NCBI GenBank assembly: GCA_003263775.1
Contig: JYJJ01000006.1
Location: 186,001-250,000, forward strand
From: Vibrio maritimus
Lineage (GTDB): Bacteria; Pseudomonadota; Gammaproteobacteria; Enterobacterales; Vibrionaceae
Direction: 5' to 3'
DNA: 64,000 nucleotides
Part shown: positions 27,563-37,617 of the stretch, piece after piece
Layout: each line of letters begins with the position of its first letter
How positions within the stretch are numbered: position 1 is the stretch's first letter
Position numbers and translations under genes: made by a program
Notes under the pieces: model-generated
What the model was told of the DNA's origin: nothing
Databases searched by the model: none
The model's input: only the letters and a program-made list of their open reading frames with translations

Positions 27563-28956
27563 ATGCCTCTTCATAAAAAGTCAGCTGTTCGTGGTTCAAT
27601 GCTAGATGATGTTTACTCTTCGAAAGACTTGTCTGTGGTCATGCCCAAGTATCGAATTCCTGAGAATGAGCACGCCCCGGAACATGCTTATCAAGTTGTT
27701 CACGATGAACTTATGTTAGACGGTAACTCACGTCAGAACTTAGCGACATTTTGTCAAACATGGGTCGAGGATGAGGTTCATCAATTGATGGATGAATGCA
27801 TCGATAAAAACATGATTGATAAAGATGAATACCCACAAACGGCCGAAATTGAATCGCGCTGTGTCCATATGTTAGCTGACCTTTGGCATGCACCAGATGC
27901 AGAGAACCCGATGGGTTGCTCAACGACAGGCTCAAGTGAGGCTGCAATGCTTGGTGGGATGGCATTGAAATGGGCTTGGCGTGAGAAAATGAAGAAACAA
28001 GGCAAGCCCACTGACAAACCGAATCTGATCTGTGGTCCTGTGCAGGTTTGTTGGCATAAATTTGCTCGCTATTGGGATATTGAGCTTCGTGAGATCCCAA
28101 TGGAGGGTGATCGTCTTATCATGACGCCAGAAGAAGTGATCAAACGTTGTGATGAAAATACCATTGGTGTGGTGCCAACTTTGGGCGTGACGTTCACCTG
28201 CCAATATGAACCTGTTAAAGCGGTGCATGAGGCGTTAGATAAGCTTCAAGAAGAAACCGGATTAGATATTCCTATTCACGTCGATGGCGCCAGTGGTGCG
28301 TTCTTAGCCCCTTTCTGTGACCCGGATTTAGAATGGGATTTCCGTTTGCCACGCGTTAAATCGATTAATGCTTCTGGCCACAAGTTTGGTCTGTCACCAT
28401 TGGGTGTGGGCTGGGTAGTCTGGCGTGATGCGGATGCATTACATGAGGATTTGATTTTCAATGTGAACTATCTAGGCGGTAACATGCCGACATTTGCATT
28501 GAATTTCTCTCGTCCTGGCGGACAAATCGTTGCGCAGTACTACAACTTCTTGAGACTGGGCAAAGAGGGCTATAAAAAGATCCATGATGCCTGTTACGAA
28601 ACGGCGCGCTACATCGCCAAAGAAGTTGAAAAATGGGCATGTTTGAAATCATTTACGATGGTCATGGTGGTATTCCAGCGCTAAGTTGGTCTATCAAGAA
28701 AGATGCAAACCCAGGTTTCAATCTCTATGACTTGTCAGATCGGATCCGATCGCGTGGATGGCAGATCGCTGCGTATGCCATGCCAGCCGATCGCGAAGAT
28801 CTGGTTATTATGCGTATTCTTGTGCGCCATGGCTTTAGTCGAGATATGGCGGATTTATTGATCTCTGACTTGCAACATTGCGTTGATTTCTTTGGCAAGC
28901 ACCCAGTGGTTAACGGCAGCGATGCCGATGAGTCGAGTAACTTTAACCACGGTTAA
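27563..28956 (+). CDS. gadB: glutamate decarboxylase, one frameshift
   Basis: PLP enzyme converting glutamate to GABA and CO2 while consuming a proton. About 464 aa after repair, the normal size. Family blocks: [18 protein letters not shown], the cofactor-contacting HVDGASGAF, and the PLP lysine in [12 protein letters not shown]. The frame breaks at about 28633, where one A of a run is lost; the downstream frame resumes with [10 protein letters not shown] and keeps the C-terminal domain. The start at 27563 has AAAAGGATAG upstream. An AspT-family exchanger follows 81 bases downstream, forming a probable decarboxylase/exchanger acid-resistance or energy module. Confidence 0.92.
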
Positions 28957-28980
28957 TGTTACGGCTGCTCTAGGTAATCG

Positions 28981-29007
28981 GCAGGGCGATTCCTTATATC
29001 GCTCTGC
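28981..29007 (+). other. intercistronic hairpin between gadB and exchanger gene
   Basis: 10-bp stem GCAGGGCGAT / ATCGCTCTGC (one G-T pair) with a 7-nt loop and no T-run, 24 bases after the gadB stop. It could affect mRNA processing or stability rather than terminate. Confidence 0.4.
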
Positions 29008-29037
29008 TGCTTCAATCACAATGTAGCAGGTGAGATC

Positions 29038-30763
29038 ATGTCTTTTCTTTTTAATTACTTATCTGAAAACCCTTTTGTTTTTCTATTCCTATCACTCGCG
29101 ATTGGTTACCCGTTAGGACGCATTACTGTTAAAGGCGTGAGCTTGGGCACCACAGCAGGGACATTGATTGTTGGTGTTGCATTGGCGCTGACCTCGTTCT
29201 CTGTGTACGGACTTAAGATTGAAGAGCGGGGTTAGTCTCCGATATTTTCTTAATGATGTTTATGTATGCCATCGGTATGAAAGTCGGTCCTCAATTCTTT
29301 TCTGGACTGGCAAGAGGTGGTTTAGATTTCGTGGTGATAGGCTAATCGTTGTCTTTAGTAATTTCGCCATTGTTGTAGTTGGTGCCAAGCTCTTGGGGCT
29401 AGAGCCTGGGTATGCGGCAGGTATTATCTCTGGAAGCTACACCGTTACCGCAGTAATGGGTGTGGCTCAATCGGCGGTTTCTTCCGGCGCTTTTGTTCCT
29501 CCGGCCGGTATGAGTGCTGACCAAGTGAGTGCTAACATCGCGGCGGGTTATGCCATCAGCTATGTGCTGTCTACTGTTCTAATTATTCTTTTGATCAAAT
29601 ACTTACCTTCTATGTTTGGTATTGATCCTGTTAAAGCCGGTAAAGATGCTGAAAAAGAGTTCTCTAGCGGTGATGACAATGAAAAACTCCCGAGCACTTT
29701 TGGCTTCTCCGATGTTGGTGTCTTACCTATCGATGTCCGTGCTTACAAAGTAACGCATGAAGAGTTGGTTGGGCAGTCAGTTCAGGATCTCTACAAACGC
29801 TTTCCCGATGCTGTTGTGCTGAAAGTCGTGCGTGGTGATGACGTGTTAGATGCATCGAACAACCCTATATTACAACTCGGCGATGTTATCGGTGTTCGTG
29901 GCGAGTACAGTGCTCTAATTAAGGAAGGTGAAGCAGACATAGGTAATGAAGTCGATGAGCCTCGAGCCCGTAATGTTGATATCGAAGTCGCTGATATCCA
30001 TGTCGGCAAGTCAGAACATGCGGGTAAAACGGTCGCTCAGTTGCACTCGGAGGTGGGTTTTGGTGTCTATTTTAAAGCGCTATTTAGGCAGGGACATCAA
30101 CAGCCGTTACTTCCTCAAACCACCGTTGAAGTGGGGGATGTTGTACGTATTGCTGGCTCTCAGTGGTGTGTTGAACAGACCGCATCTCAGCTTAACAGCG
30201 TGCCTATTGTTGAAAGTACGGTAACCGAAACGTTCTATTTAGCCACCGCTTTGCTGGTAGGTTATGTGTTCGGCCACTTGAGTGTGACGGTTGCGGGTAT
30301 CCCATTTGCATTGGGGACTTCGGCTGGCTGTATGCTTACCGGTATTGTGTTTTCGTTCTTACGAACTCGAAATCCTGCGTTTGGCGGTCCAATGAGTGAA
30401 GGGGCGAGAAGCTTTTTGCAAGATATCGGACTTAATCTGTTCGTAGCGGTGCTTGCGGCAACCGTAGGTCCAAAAATACTTGCCTCTTTCCAAGGCATAA
30501 TTGTGATTAAAATTGCGCTACTCGGTGTCACTGCTGCGCTTGTTCCGCCTCTACTGGCTTGGTTATATGGACTGTACATTCGTAAGATGAACCCAGCCAT
30601 TCTTGCTGGTGCTTGCGCGGGTGGTCGAAATAGCACACCAGCAATGAAAGGGGCGCAAGATGCTACCCAAAGTGACATGCCTGCAATTGGTTATCCCGTC
30701 CCCTATGCATTGACATCAGTGCTCGTGCTGATCCTTGGCTATATCGCAATGGTGATCAGTTAA
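29038..30763 (+). CDS. AspT/YidE-family amino acid exchanger, two frameshifts
   Basis: About 575 aa after repair, the size of aspartate:alanine antiporters. Two membrane halves flank a central cytoplasmic region with two RCK/TrkA-C-like domains (HEELVGQSVQDLYKRFPDA and GKTVAQLHSEVGFGVYF). The C-terminal block AGACAGGRNSTPAM is typical. Single-base losses near 29230 (G run) and 29341 split the first 100 codons into three frames; the repaired stretch reads GLVSDIFLMMFMYAIGMKVG and then GLIVVFSNFAIVV. Directly behind gadB, so it may exchange glutamate for GABA; the family itself is known for aspartate:alanine exchange, and the substrate here is inferred. Confidence 0.85.
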
Positions 30764-30880
30764 GACGGGATATGTGTGCAATTATTGTTCGACTTGTCGT
30801 AAGGAGAGCGGTAAGGTTGGGGGAGGTATGTGCTACATGGCATAGTACAACCCAACACATTAAAAACAGGGAGGATTAAA

Positions 30881-31515
30881 ATGGAATGGAGTTTATGGTT
30901 AGCGTACGTTGGGGTCATTACGGTTTTGATCTCATCTCCCGGCCCCTCAGCAATGCTGTGCATTGCCCACGGTGTTAAATACGGGAAATCGAGTGCGCTA
31001 GCGACGGTGTTTGGTGGAACGTTTGCTTCTCTCACACTGATGGTCCTCTCTGCTGTTGGTTTGGGTGCCATATTGGCAGCATCATCGGAAGTATTTTTGT
31101 TGCTGAAAATTTTCGGGGCGCTGTATTTGGTTTATCTCGATACCAGACCTGGAGAGACACAGGGACTGAGTCTGCGTTTAGCACTGATACTAAACAAGAG
31201 AAAGTTGCCTTTACTCAGCGTGGTATCCTCAAGAAAGCCTATATGGTAGGTATCAGTAATCCTAAAGACTTGCTGTTTTTTACCGCACTGTTTCCTAACT
31301 TCATTAATGTGAATTCACCTCAACTTACGCAGTTTGTCGTGCTGGCTCTGACGTGGATTGTAATCGATACTTTTGTCATGTTGGTGTATGCAAGGCTTGG
31401 CGCTAAGGTTAACCCTTGGCTATCTAGTAAAAAGAACATCAAGCGCTTTAACAAGGTGATGGGTGGCTTCTTTATGTCTGCTGGTGGTGTCCTGTTTGCC
31501 TCGAGCACAAAATAA
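30881..31515 (+). CDS. LysE/RhtB family amino acid exporter, one frameshift
   Basis: About 211 aa after repair, with six predicted membrane helices. The first-helix block SSPGPSAMLCIAHGVKYG and the GISNPKDLLFF block are diagnostic. The start at 30881 follows AGGGAGGATTAAA. One G is missing near 31140; the repaired frame reads LVYLGYQTWRDTG. Family members export amino acids such as homoserine, threonine or lysine; no substrate can be picked. Probably its own transcript, ended by a bidirectional terminator. Confidence 0.87.
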
Positions 31516-31523
31516 ATACAATG

Positions 31524-31552
31524 AAGCCTGCATCATTAATGATGCAGGCTTT
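31524..31552. terminator. bidirectional rho-independent terminator
   Basis: Perfect 14-bp palindromic arms (AAGCCTGCATCATT and its complement) between the convergent LysE-type and amidase genes, followed by a short T-run. Confidence 0.85.
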
Positions 31553-31594
31553 TAGTCTCTTGAGCGCCTTTCAGCGTGCTTTTCATTGGGTTAA

Positions 31595-32623
31595 TTAGGA
31601 CTTGTCTTTCGGATGGATACCCAGCGTTGTTGATTCTGCTTTATTAACGTCGAACATAGTGAAGTTATACGTTTCTGCCGTCCAAGTATCATAACGGTCT
31701 AGAACCCATTCTCCTTGGTTGCGATCCGTGTGAACTGTCCACAATGTTGGGAACACATCTGGTGTTTCCAAAGAGTGATCAAGCTGGTCGTAACCTGCAA
31801 ATGTGCTGTTGGCCACCGCTTTCATTGCGTTTTTTGCTGCATCGTTGTCTGTTACGTTGCGAGCATACATATCTGCGACGATTTCTTTACCACGTAGGCG
31901 ACGGTCAATTGGGTGAATCGAGCCATCCGATTTCTTGCCGTTCGCAGAGAACTCTAAGTGCACAGATAGCTCTGGGTCGTTGGACATAACGTTGGCGATT
32001 TCGCCACGGTAAACTTTGAGCTCACCTTGAACGAATTCTACGATAGCTGTGTCGCCAGTTTTGTCTGCAAACTGGTAGTGAACCGGCGCTTGAGAGCAGT
32101 GGCCGTGGCCTGAGCTCGTAGGCAGGTCACAAACCTCAGCGTCGATAATATCAACGCTGCCGTTTTCAATTGCATCAATCACTTCAGCTACCGTTGCAAA
32201 GTTGTCTGCTGCCCAATTTGGAACTTCTAATGCAGATACGTCTGGCGTTTCCGCTGTGCCTTCTGGGAATGCGGTGTAAGTGCGGCTCAAGTATAGGATA
32301 CGAGCTTCCAGACCAGCTTCATTCATTGCTTCTGCCACAACACCTTTACCCATGCTAGTGCTTGCGCCATGGAACGATTTGATTTTTAAGGTAGCGAATT
32401 TTGACCGACCCTGAACGGCATTGTCAGTCGCGGCGTATTGTGCTTTGACGCCTTTACCCGTTCCCACCACAGATGCTTCATCGTGACCAAACCAGTCCAT
32501 AGAGCGAGAGGAGATAGATGCGTCTCCGTTGTGATACACAGCCGTGGTACAAGCGTTTGCTGTACCAACGATAGCAGTTGTTGCGGTTGCGGCTAGTACT
32601 AGAGCTAGGATTGATTTTTTCAT
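31595..32623 (-). CDS. exported linear amide hydrolase (choloylglycine hydrolase / penicillin V acylase family)
   Basis: 342 aa, Ntn-hydrolase fold. The signal peptide ends ANA and cleavage would expose the catalytic Cys25 in ANACTTAVY as the new N-terminal residue, as the mechanism requires. Other family residues are seen in SISSRSMDWFGHD (Arg and Asp) and NEAGLEARILYLSRTY. Relatives hydrolyse bile-salt amides, penicillin V or acyl-homoserine lactones. Gram-negative periplasmic members often act on acyl-homoserine lactones or penicillin V, so signal degradation is a possible role here but is not shown. Confidence 0.87.
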   Translation of the reverse strand: MKKSILALVLAATATTAIVGTANACTTAVYHNGDASISSRSMDWFGHDEASVVGTGKGVKAQYAATDNAVQGRSKFATLKIKSFHGASTSMGKGVVAEAMNEAGLEARILYLSRTYTAFPEGTAETPDVSALEVPNWAADNFATVAEVIDAIENGSVDIIDAEVCDLPTSSGHGHCSQAPVHYQFADKTGDTAIVEFVQGELKVYRGEIANVMSNDPELSVHLEFSANGKKSDGSIHPIDRRLRGKEIVADMYARNVTDNDAAKNAMKAVANSTFAGYDQLDHSLETPDVFPTLWTVHTDRNQGEWVLDRYDTWTAETYNFTMFDVNKAESTTLGIHPKDKS

Positions 32624-32773
32624 GTCAGTTACTCGTTTGTGTTCTTAAGTTGGGTGTAGATTAAACCGGCAACACAAATAAGAGTAATGATGAGGTATAA
32701 GCCCTGCTTACAGGTTGGTGAGCGCTAGTCATCGATAGCGATAGGCAATGCCTGCGAGTATGTTCAAACAAAA

Positions 32774-32799
32774 GACCCGCATCGTTTTCGAAGCGGGTC
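32774..32799 (-). terminator. rho-independent terminator of the alginate ABC importer operon
   Basis: 7-bp GACCCGC / GCGGGTC stem with a 12-nt loop followed on the minus strand by CTTTTG, 25 bases after the algQ stop. Confidence 0.78.
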
Positions 32800-32823
32800 A
32801 GTGAGTTTGTTTGGGTTTAGAGA

Positions 32824-34374
32824 TTAATTTGTTTTATAAGCTCTATCGTAAGCGGCTTGCATCGCATTCACGACTTTCTTATAACCCATGCGCTCTATGC
32901 TCTTTTGGTAATTTGGCCAGTCTTTCTCGATATCACGAGAGCCTAAGATCCAAGCTTGCTGCATCTCGACCATATAGTCACGAATGGTAACCCAGTGCTT
33001 GTCGTAGATGTCTTTCTCTTTCGCATTCAGAGAGACACCCATGAATGGTTCTAACAAGTAATCACCTTGGTCATACAGGGCTATACCTTCAAGCGCGTAT
33101 TTGTTCGACCACTGCACTTCGTTCTGATAATCCATTGGGAAACCACGTTGAACCTGAGCACCGATCGCCCACATTTGTGCGTTAACCGGCGTATCCGCTT
33201 CTAGGATTTCTTTCTTAAACACTGGCTTGCCATCGATTAGGTCATAGTGCTCACCTTGGATACCGAAGTTTGCTAGGCGTTTACCTTCTTGTGTGAACCA
33301 GAAATCGAAGTACTTAATGGTTTCGATTGGGTGTTCGTTAGTGTATGAGATAGCCCAGCCGTCTGGCTTCACTTTGGCGCGGCGGTGCTCCTCAACACGT
33401 TTACCACTGATTGATGCTGGTGGCGCGAACGCTTTAAATTGGAAGCCTTCTACTTTGTCTGCGAGTGAATCGTTATAGCCAGAAGTAGACGCAAACCAGT
33501 CGTGGGTCATACCACCAAGGTCTGCAGACAATAAGTACTCACGAGAGCGACTGCCGCGAGTGAATACTTCGGCATCGATGAGACCTTCTTGGTACCATTT
33601 GGCGAGGTTTTGAATACCGACTTTGTAGTTTTCTTGCGCGTAGCCGTGCTTGATTTGACCATCAACGACGTGGAAGTCGTGGAACACATCAGAGCCGGAC
33701 GTACGACCATCCCACAATGTTACTAGACGAACCATCTCTTGCCAGTGGCGAGCAAAGAAAGGCACCTCATCTTTTTTGCCGTTGCCGTTTGGATCTTTAT
33801 CGCGGAACGCTTTGAGCACCTCGTACATTTCGTCGACATTTTTCGGTGGCTCAAGACCAAGTTTTTCTAGCCAGTCATAACGAACGAAGTAGCCGCGGCC
33901 GTATTTACCGTCAGGTAGATATGGGATGTAGTAGACGTTGCCATCAGAAGCTTTGATGGATGCCCATACATCAGGGTTGGCGTCAAAGAATGCTTTGATG
34001 TTTGGCGCATGCTCTTCAATAAGTTTATTTAGGGGAACGAACGCGCCTTCAGGTCCGTAGGTGTTGACGTTGTTCTTCATGCTTGAACCGCCGACGATAT
34101 CAGGCAGGTCGCCCGATGCGATCAGCAGGTTAAACGCTTCTTCACTCTTGGTGGTTGCCATAGAGGCCACGTTGTTTAGGTGAACGTTAGTCAGACGCGC
34201 CGCTTCTTTCTCTACTGGCCAGTCGTTGTTATACACGAACTTCTTTTGGTGTAGGTGGATGTCGAGCTTGATTGGCTTATTTGCCACTTTGTATGCACCA
34301 TCTTCCGCTGCAAATGCTGGGGCAGCAAGCGTCGCAGCGATCAGGGTAGACAACGCAGTGATTTTTACATTCAT
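32824..34374 (-). CDS. algQ: alginate oligosaccharide-binding protein, AlgQ type
   Basis: 516-aa periplasmic solute-binding protein with signal peptide (cleavage near AAPAFA-AED). It strongly resembles Sphingomonas AlgQ1/AlgQ2 along its length: SGDLPDIVGGSSMK, the calcium-binding loop DPNGNGKKDE (194-203), GGMTHDWFAST and YDKHWVTIRDYMVEM all correspond to characteristic blocks. It delivers oligo- or polyalginate to the AlgM1M2 membrane pair. Last gene of the importer operon algS-algM1-algM2-algQ. Most vibrio alginate loci are described with symporters, so this ABC route is notable. Confidence 0.9.
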   Translation of the reverse strand: MNVKITALSTLIAATLAAPAFAAEDGAYKVANKPIKLDIHLHQKKFVYNNDWPVEKEAARLTNVHLNNVASMATTKSEEAFNLLIASGDLPDIVGGSSMKNNVNTYGPEGAFVPLNKLIEEHAPNIKAFFDANPDVWASIKASDGNVYYIPYLPDGKYGRGYFVRYDWLEKLGLEPPKNVDEMYEVLKAFRDKDPNGNGKKDEVPFFARHWQEMVRLVTLWDGRTSGSDVFHDFHVVDGQIKHGYAQENYKVGIQNLAKWYQEGLIDAEVFTRGSRSREYLLSADLGGMTHDWFASTSGYNDSLADKVEGFQFKAFAPPASISGKRVEEHRRAKVKPDGWAISYTNEHPIETIKYFDFWFTQEGKRLANFGIQGEHYDLIDGKPVFKKEILEADTPVNAQMWAIGAQVQRGFPMDYQNEVQWSNKYALEGIALYDQGDYLLEPFMGVSLNAKEKDIYDKHWVTIRDYMVEMQQAWILGSRDIEKDWPNYQKSIERMGYKKVVNAMQAAYDRAYKTN

Positions 34375-34421
34375 CTTTTGTTTCCTTTCTCGTTATTGTG
34401 TTTTGTATTAAGAAGAGGGGG

Positions 34422-35311
34422 TTACTCTTTAACCCACCCAGCATAATTCCCTTGTTGAAGTACTTTTGAATAAATGGATAAATCAGAAGCACCGGAATGA
34501 TTGAGCAGATCATGATTGCCGCACTTACGGTCTCAAAGGAGTAAGCTGAGTTGATCAAGGTACTGGCGAACGTATCGTCGTCTGTCAACTGAGTAATGAT
34601 CTGACGCAGATAAACCTGAAGTGGCACCTTGCTTTCATCGCGAAGCAATACCATGGCCCAGAAGAAGCCGTTCCAGCGCGCAACGATACAAAATAGCGTG
34701 ACTGTCGCGAGGGCAGGTTTTGCTAACGGGATAAATACTTTCCAAAGTACTTGGAAGTCATTGGCGCCATCCATTCGAGCGGCTTCTTCAAATGACTTAG
34801 GGATAGCCTCAAAGAAGTTACGTAATAGGATGATATTGAACGCGTTACAGGCAAAACCGATGATGATACCGAAGTAGCTATCAAGTAAGCCGAGATCGCG
34901 CATGTTCAAGAAAAACGGAATCATGCCCGCGTTAAACCACATGGTGAACGCGACTAGGATGTTCCAGTACTTGCGACCAAGTAACTGGGGTCTAGACAAT
35001 GCGTAGGCACCGGGAACAATAATCAATAGACTGACGAGTGTGCCGCCGAAGGTGTAGATAAAGGTATTCTTATACGATGTCCAAAAAGCGGGATCGGTGA
35101 TGACCTTCTCGTACGCGGCGAACGTGATATCGACAGGGGTAAGCACAACCTGACCCGCTGTTACCGCATCACCAGCACTGATAGACATCGATGCCACATA
35201 GATGAAGGGGTAAAGTGTACTGATGGTGAAGATACCCACGAGGAACATGTTCAGATAGACAAACGCCTTATCGCCTCGGGAGTACAGATTCATATTCATT
35301 GCTTGGCTCAT
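34422..35311 (-). CDS. algM2: alginate ABC importer permease AlgM2 type, frameshifted at the last codons
   Basis: About 296 aa after repair. Six membrane helices; the EAA loop is in EEAARMDGANDFQVLWKVFI, the site that contacts the ATPase. As read, one G is missing near 34430 and the frame runs on past the true end to 34277, overlapping algQ. With the G restored it ends MLGGVKE-stop at 34422, like family members. The start follows GGAGTAAGTT. It pairs with AlgM1 to form the transmembrane channel. Confidence 0.88.
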
Positions 35312-35322
35312 AACTTACTCCA

Positions 35323-36300
35323 TTACCACAGCGATGTTGAAGAGACGCGACGGCTGATCTTGTTGGCGGTCATCACTAAGATAAAGGCGATAACTGCATT
35401 AAACAGACCGGCGGCAGCGGCGAGATCGTACTGAGCAGCTTGAATACCTTGACGGTAAATGAAGGTGCTGATGACGTCTGCGGTTTCGTAAGTGGCAGGC
35501 TGATAGAGCATGATGATCATCTCAAAGCCAACCTCAAGGATGTTACCGATGCGAATGATCAACATGATGATGACCGTCGGTAGGATGCAAGGTAGCGTGA
35601 TCTTCCACATCATCTGCCAGCGTGAAGCGCCGTCTACGACTGCAGACTCATAGAGTGATGGGTTAACACCAGCAATAGCCGCTAGGAAGACGATGGAGCT
35701 AAAGCCTGCTTCCTGCCAAATACCAGTACCGACGAATATCGTGCGGAACCACTCAGGTTTGGTGAGGAAGTACACCGAATCATAACCAAGTGCGTTGAGG
35801 AACAGATTCACCACACCAGTTGAGGGTGAAAACGCGGTGATCACAATACCTGCGATAATTACGGCCGAGATAAAGTGTGGGAGATACACAATGGTTTGTG
35901 CGGTGCGTTTGAATTTCGCATTGAGGATCTCATTGAACATCAGAGCGAGGATAATTGGCACTGGGAAGCCAAAAATAAGGCTAGCGCCACTTATCATCAC
36001 GGTGTTGCGAATGGCACGTAAGAACTGATCGTTTTCAAACAGCGTAACGAAGTGCTCAAACCCTACCCAAGGGCTCTCCGTGATGCCACGGAACACGCTG
36101 TAATCTTTAAAGGCGATTTGTAATCCGTACATGGGCTTATAGAGGAAGACTAAAAACCAAATAACGGTTGGAGCGAGTAGCAGGTAGAGTTGCCACTCTT
36201 TTTTAAAGTGATGGATGAGCCACTTGGTCTTCTTCTGCAACTTGCTTTGCGAAGTAGGCGACTTGAGTGTCTCATCTGTATTTTGATGAAGGTTTTCCAT
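35323..36300 (-). CDS. algM1: alginate ABC importer permease AlgM1 type
   Basis: 325-aa permease with six membrane helices after a ~40-residue charged cytoplasmic N-terminus. The EAA loop lies in YESAVVDGASRWQMMWKITL. Its size and the early segment LLAPTVIWFLVFLYKPMYG match AlgM1/LplB-type permeases. Located between algS (14 bases upstream) and algM2 (11 bases downstream) in a tight operon. Confidence 0.9.
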   Translation of the reverse strand: MENLHQNTDETLKSPTSQSKLQKKTKWLIHHFKKEWQLYLLLAPTVIWFLVFLYKPMYGLQIAFKDYSVFRGITESPWVGFEHFVTLFENDQFLRAIRNTVMISGASLIFGFPVPIILALMFNEILNAKFKRTAQTIVYLPHFISAVIIAGIVITAFSPSTGVVNLFLNALGYDSVYFLTKPEWFRTIFVGTGIWQEAGFSSIVFLAAIAGVNPSLYESAVVDGASRWQMMWKITLPCILPTVIIMLIIRIGNILEVGFEMIIMLYQPATYETADVISTFIYRQGIQAAQYDLAAAAGLFNAVIAFILVMTANKISRRVSSTSLW

Positions 36301-36314
36301 AACACACGCTCCGT

Positions 36315-37409
36315 CTAGTTCACCGCGATACGCTTGAGCGCATTGCCAGTCGATTGATCAAAGACGGTGATCGCGTCCTCTCGGAAGTACAATGTGTTGA
36401 TGTGATCAAGGTGATCGATTCGACCATGGGTTTCGGTCTTAACGACAAACGGTTTGCCAACAAATTTAGTGTGCAGCAAAGCTTCTGAACCGAGTGTTTC
36501 GACAAGGTTGATGTGAACAGGAATCGCGCTCGCTTGGTCAACGGGTTCGATGTCGATATATTCTGGCCTGATCCCCAAAAGGATATTCTTGTTGTGCTCA
36601 AGTCCTGCCACATTTGGCAGTTTGCATTGAATCTCTTCAAATTCTGCATACCACCCATCTTCACGCAGTGATGCGCGTGCTTCGATAAGGTTCATAGGTG
36701 GCGAGCCGATAAAGGTGGCAACAAAGGTGTTCACTGGACTATTGAAGAGCTCCATTGGCGTGCCAATCTGCTCGATTTTACCGTTGCTCATCACAACAAT
36801 TCGGTCTGCCAGTGTCATGGCTTCGACCTGATCGTGGGTAACGTAAACGCTGGTTACGCCCAAGCGGTGGTGAAGACGCTTAATTTCAGCGCGCATTTGG
36901 GTGCGAAGTTTGGCATCCAAGTTAGAAAGGGGTTCATCAAATAGAAAGACTTTAGGATGACGAACAATCGCACGACCCATCGCAACACGCTGGCGTTGGC
37001 CACCGGAAAGGTCGGCAGGGCGACGCTCTAGAAGTTCGGTTAAGCCCAAAATTTCCGCTACATCATTGACAGACTTAGCGACCTCATCCTTGGGAACTTT
37101 ACGAATTCTTAGGCCAAACGCGATGTTCTCGAAAACGCTTAGGTGTGGGTAAAGTGCGTAGTTCTGGAATACCATGGCTACATCGCGATCTTTGGGTGCG
37201 ACTTCGTTGACGCGGCGGTCCTCAATGTGAATATCGCCATCGGTAATTTCCTCTAGCCCAGCTAACATGCGTAGCGTTGTCGATTTTCCACAGCCAGAAG
37301 GGCCAACCAATACGATAAACTCTTTCGACTTTACTTCTAAATTAATGCCATGTACGACACTGGTATCGCCATACGCTTTAACGATGTTATTTAACTGAAC
37401 ACCAGACAT
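36315..37409 (-). CDS. algS: alginate ABC importer ATPase AlgS type (MalK/UgpC family)
   Basis: 364-aa ATPase of the carbohydrate importer class. Intact Walker A GPSGCGKST (36-44), signature LSGGQRQ (134-140), Walker B VFLFDEP (154-160) and switch His in VTHDQVEAM, followed by a C-terminal OB-type regulatory domain. First gene of the importer operon. The upstream region carries an inverted repeat (37471-37511) but no TTGTAATACAA site, so regulation may differ from that of the lyases. Confidence 0.9.
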   Translation of the reverse strand: MSGVQLNNIVKAYGDTSVVHGINLEVKSKEFIVLVGPSGCGKSTTLRMLAGLEEITDGDIHIEDRRVNEVAPKDRDVAMVFQNYALYPHLSVFENIAFGLRIRKVPKDEVAKSVNDVAEILGLTELLERRPADLSGGQRQRVAMGRAIVRHPKVFLFDEPLSNLDAKLRTQMRAEIKRLHHRLGVTSVYVTHDQVEAMTLADRIVVMSNGKIEQIGTPMELFNSPVNTFVATFIGSPPMNLIEARASLREDGWYAEFEEIQCKLPNVAGLEHNKNILLGIRPEYIDIEPVDQASAIPVHINLVETLGSEALLHTKFVGKPFVVKTETHGRIDHLDHINTLYFREDAITVFDQSTGNALKRIAVN

Positions 37410-37470
37410 AACTACTCCTTGTCTTCATTACAGAAAACAGAATTTTTAAACTGTTTGTTGGTCAATTAGC

Positions 37471-37511
37471 AGGAAGTTAATTTATGACAAAGTGGAGCAA
37501 TATAACTTCCT
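37471..37511. promoter_or_regulatory. inverted repeat upstream of algS
   Basis: Arms AGGAAGTTA (37471-37479) and TAACTTCCT (37503-37511), centres 32 bp apart, about three helical turns. Between them lies TATGACAAA joined to AGTGGAGCAAT; both submotifs recur upstream of the porin gene (38609-38634). A candidate operator, location 60-100 bases upstream of the algS start. Confidence 0.5.
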
Positions 37512-37617
37512 TGCTATACTGAAAAACTTTATTGGAATGTGTTTGATTTGATAGGAGCGAATTAATACCGATAGCTTCAGTACTAATTCGCTCAATAGAT
37601 TAAATTATATTAAGTCA

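Noticed and set aside
29038..29350. Programmed frameshifting in the AspT-type gene
   Set aside because: Two shifts within 110 bases, no slippery sequence plus stimulator, and many similar shifts elsewhere point to sequencing error.
34277..34421. C-terminal extension of AlgM2 overlapping AlgQ
   Set aside because: Restoring one G gives the normal end at 34422; the extension is Cys-rich out-of-frame translation of the algQ signal region.
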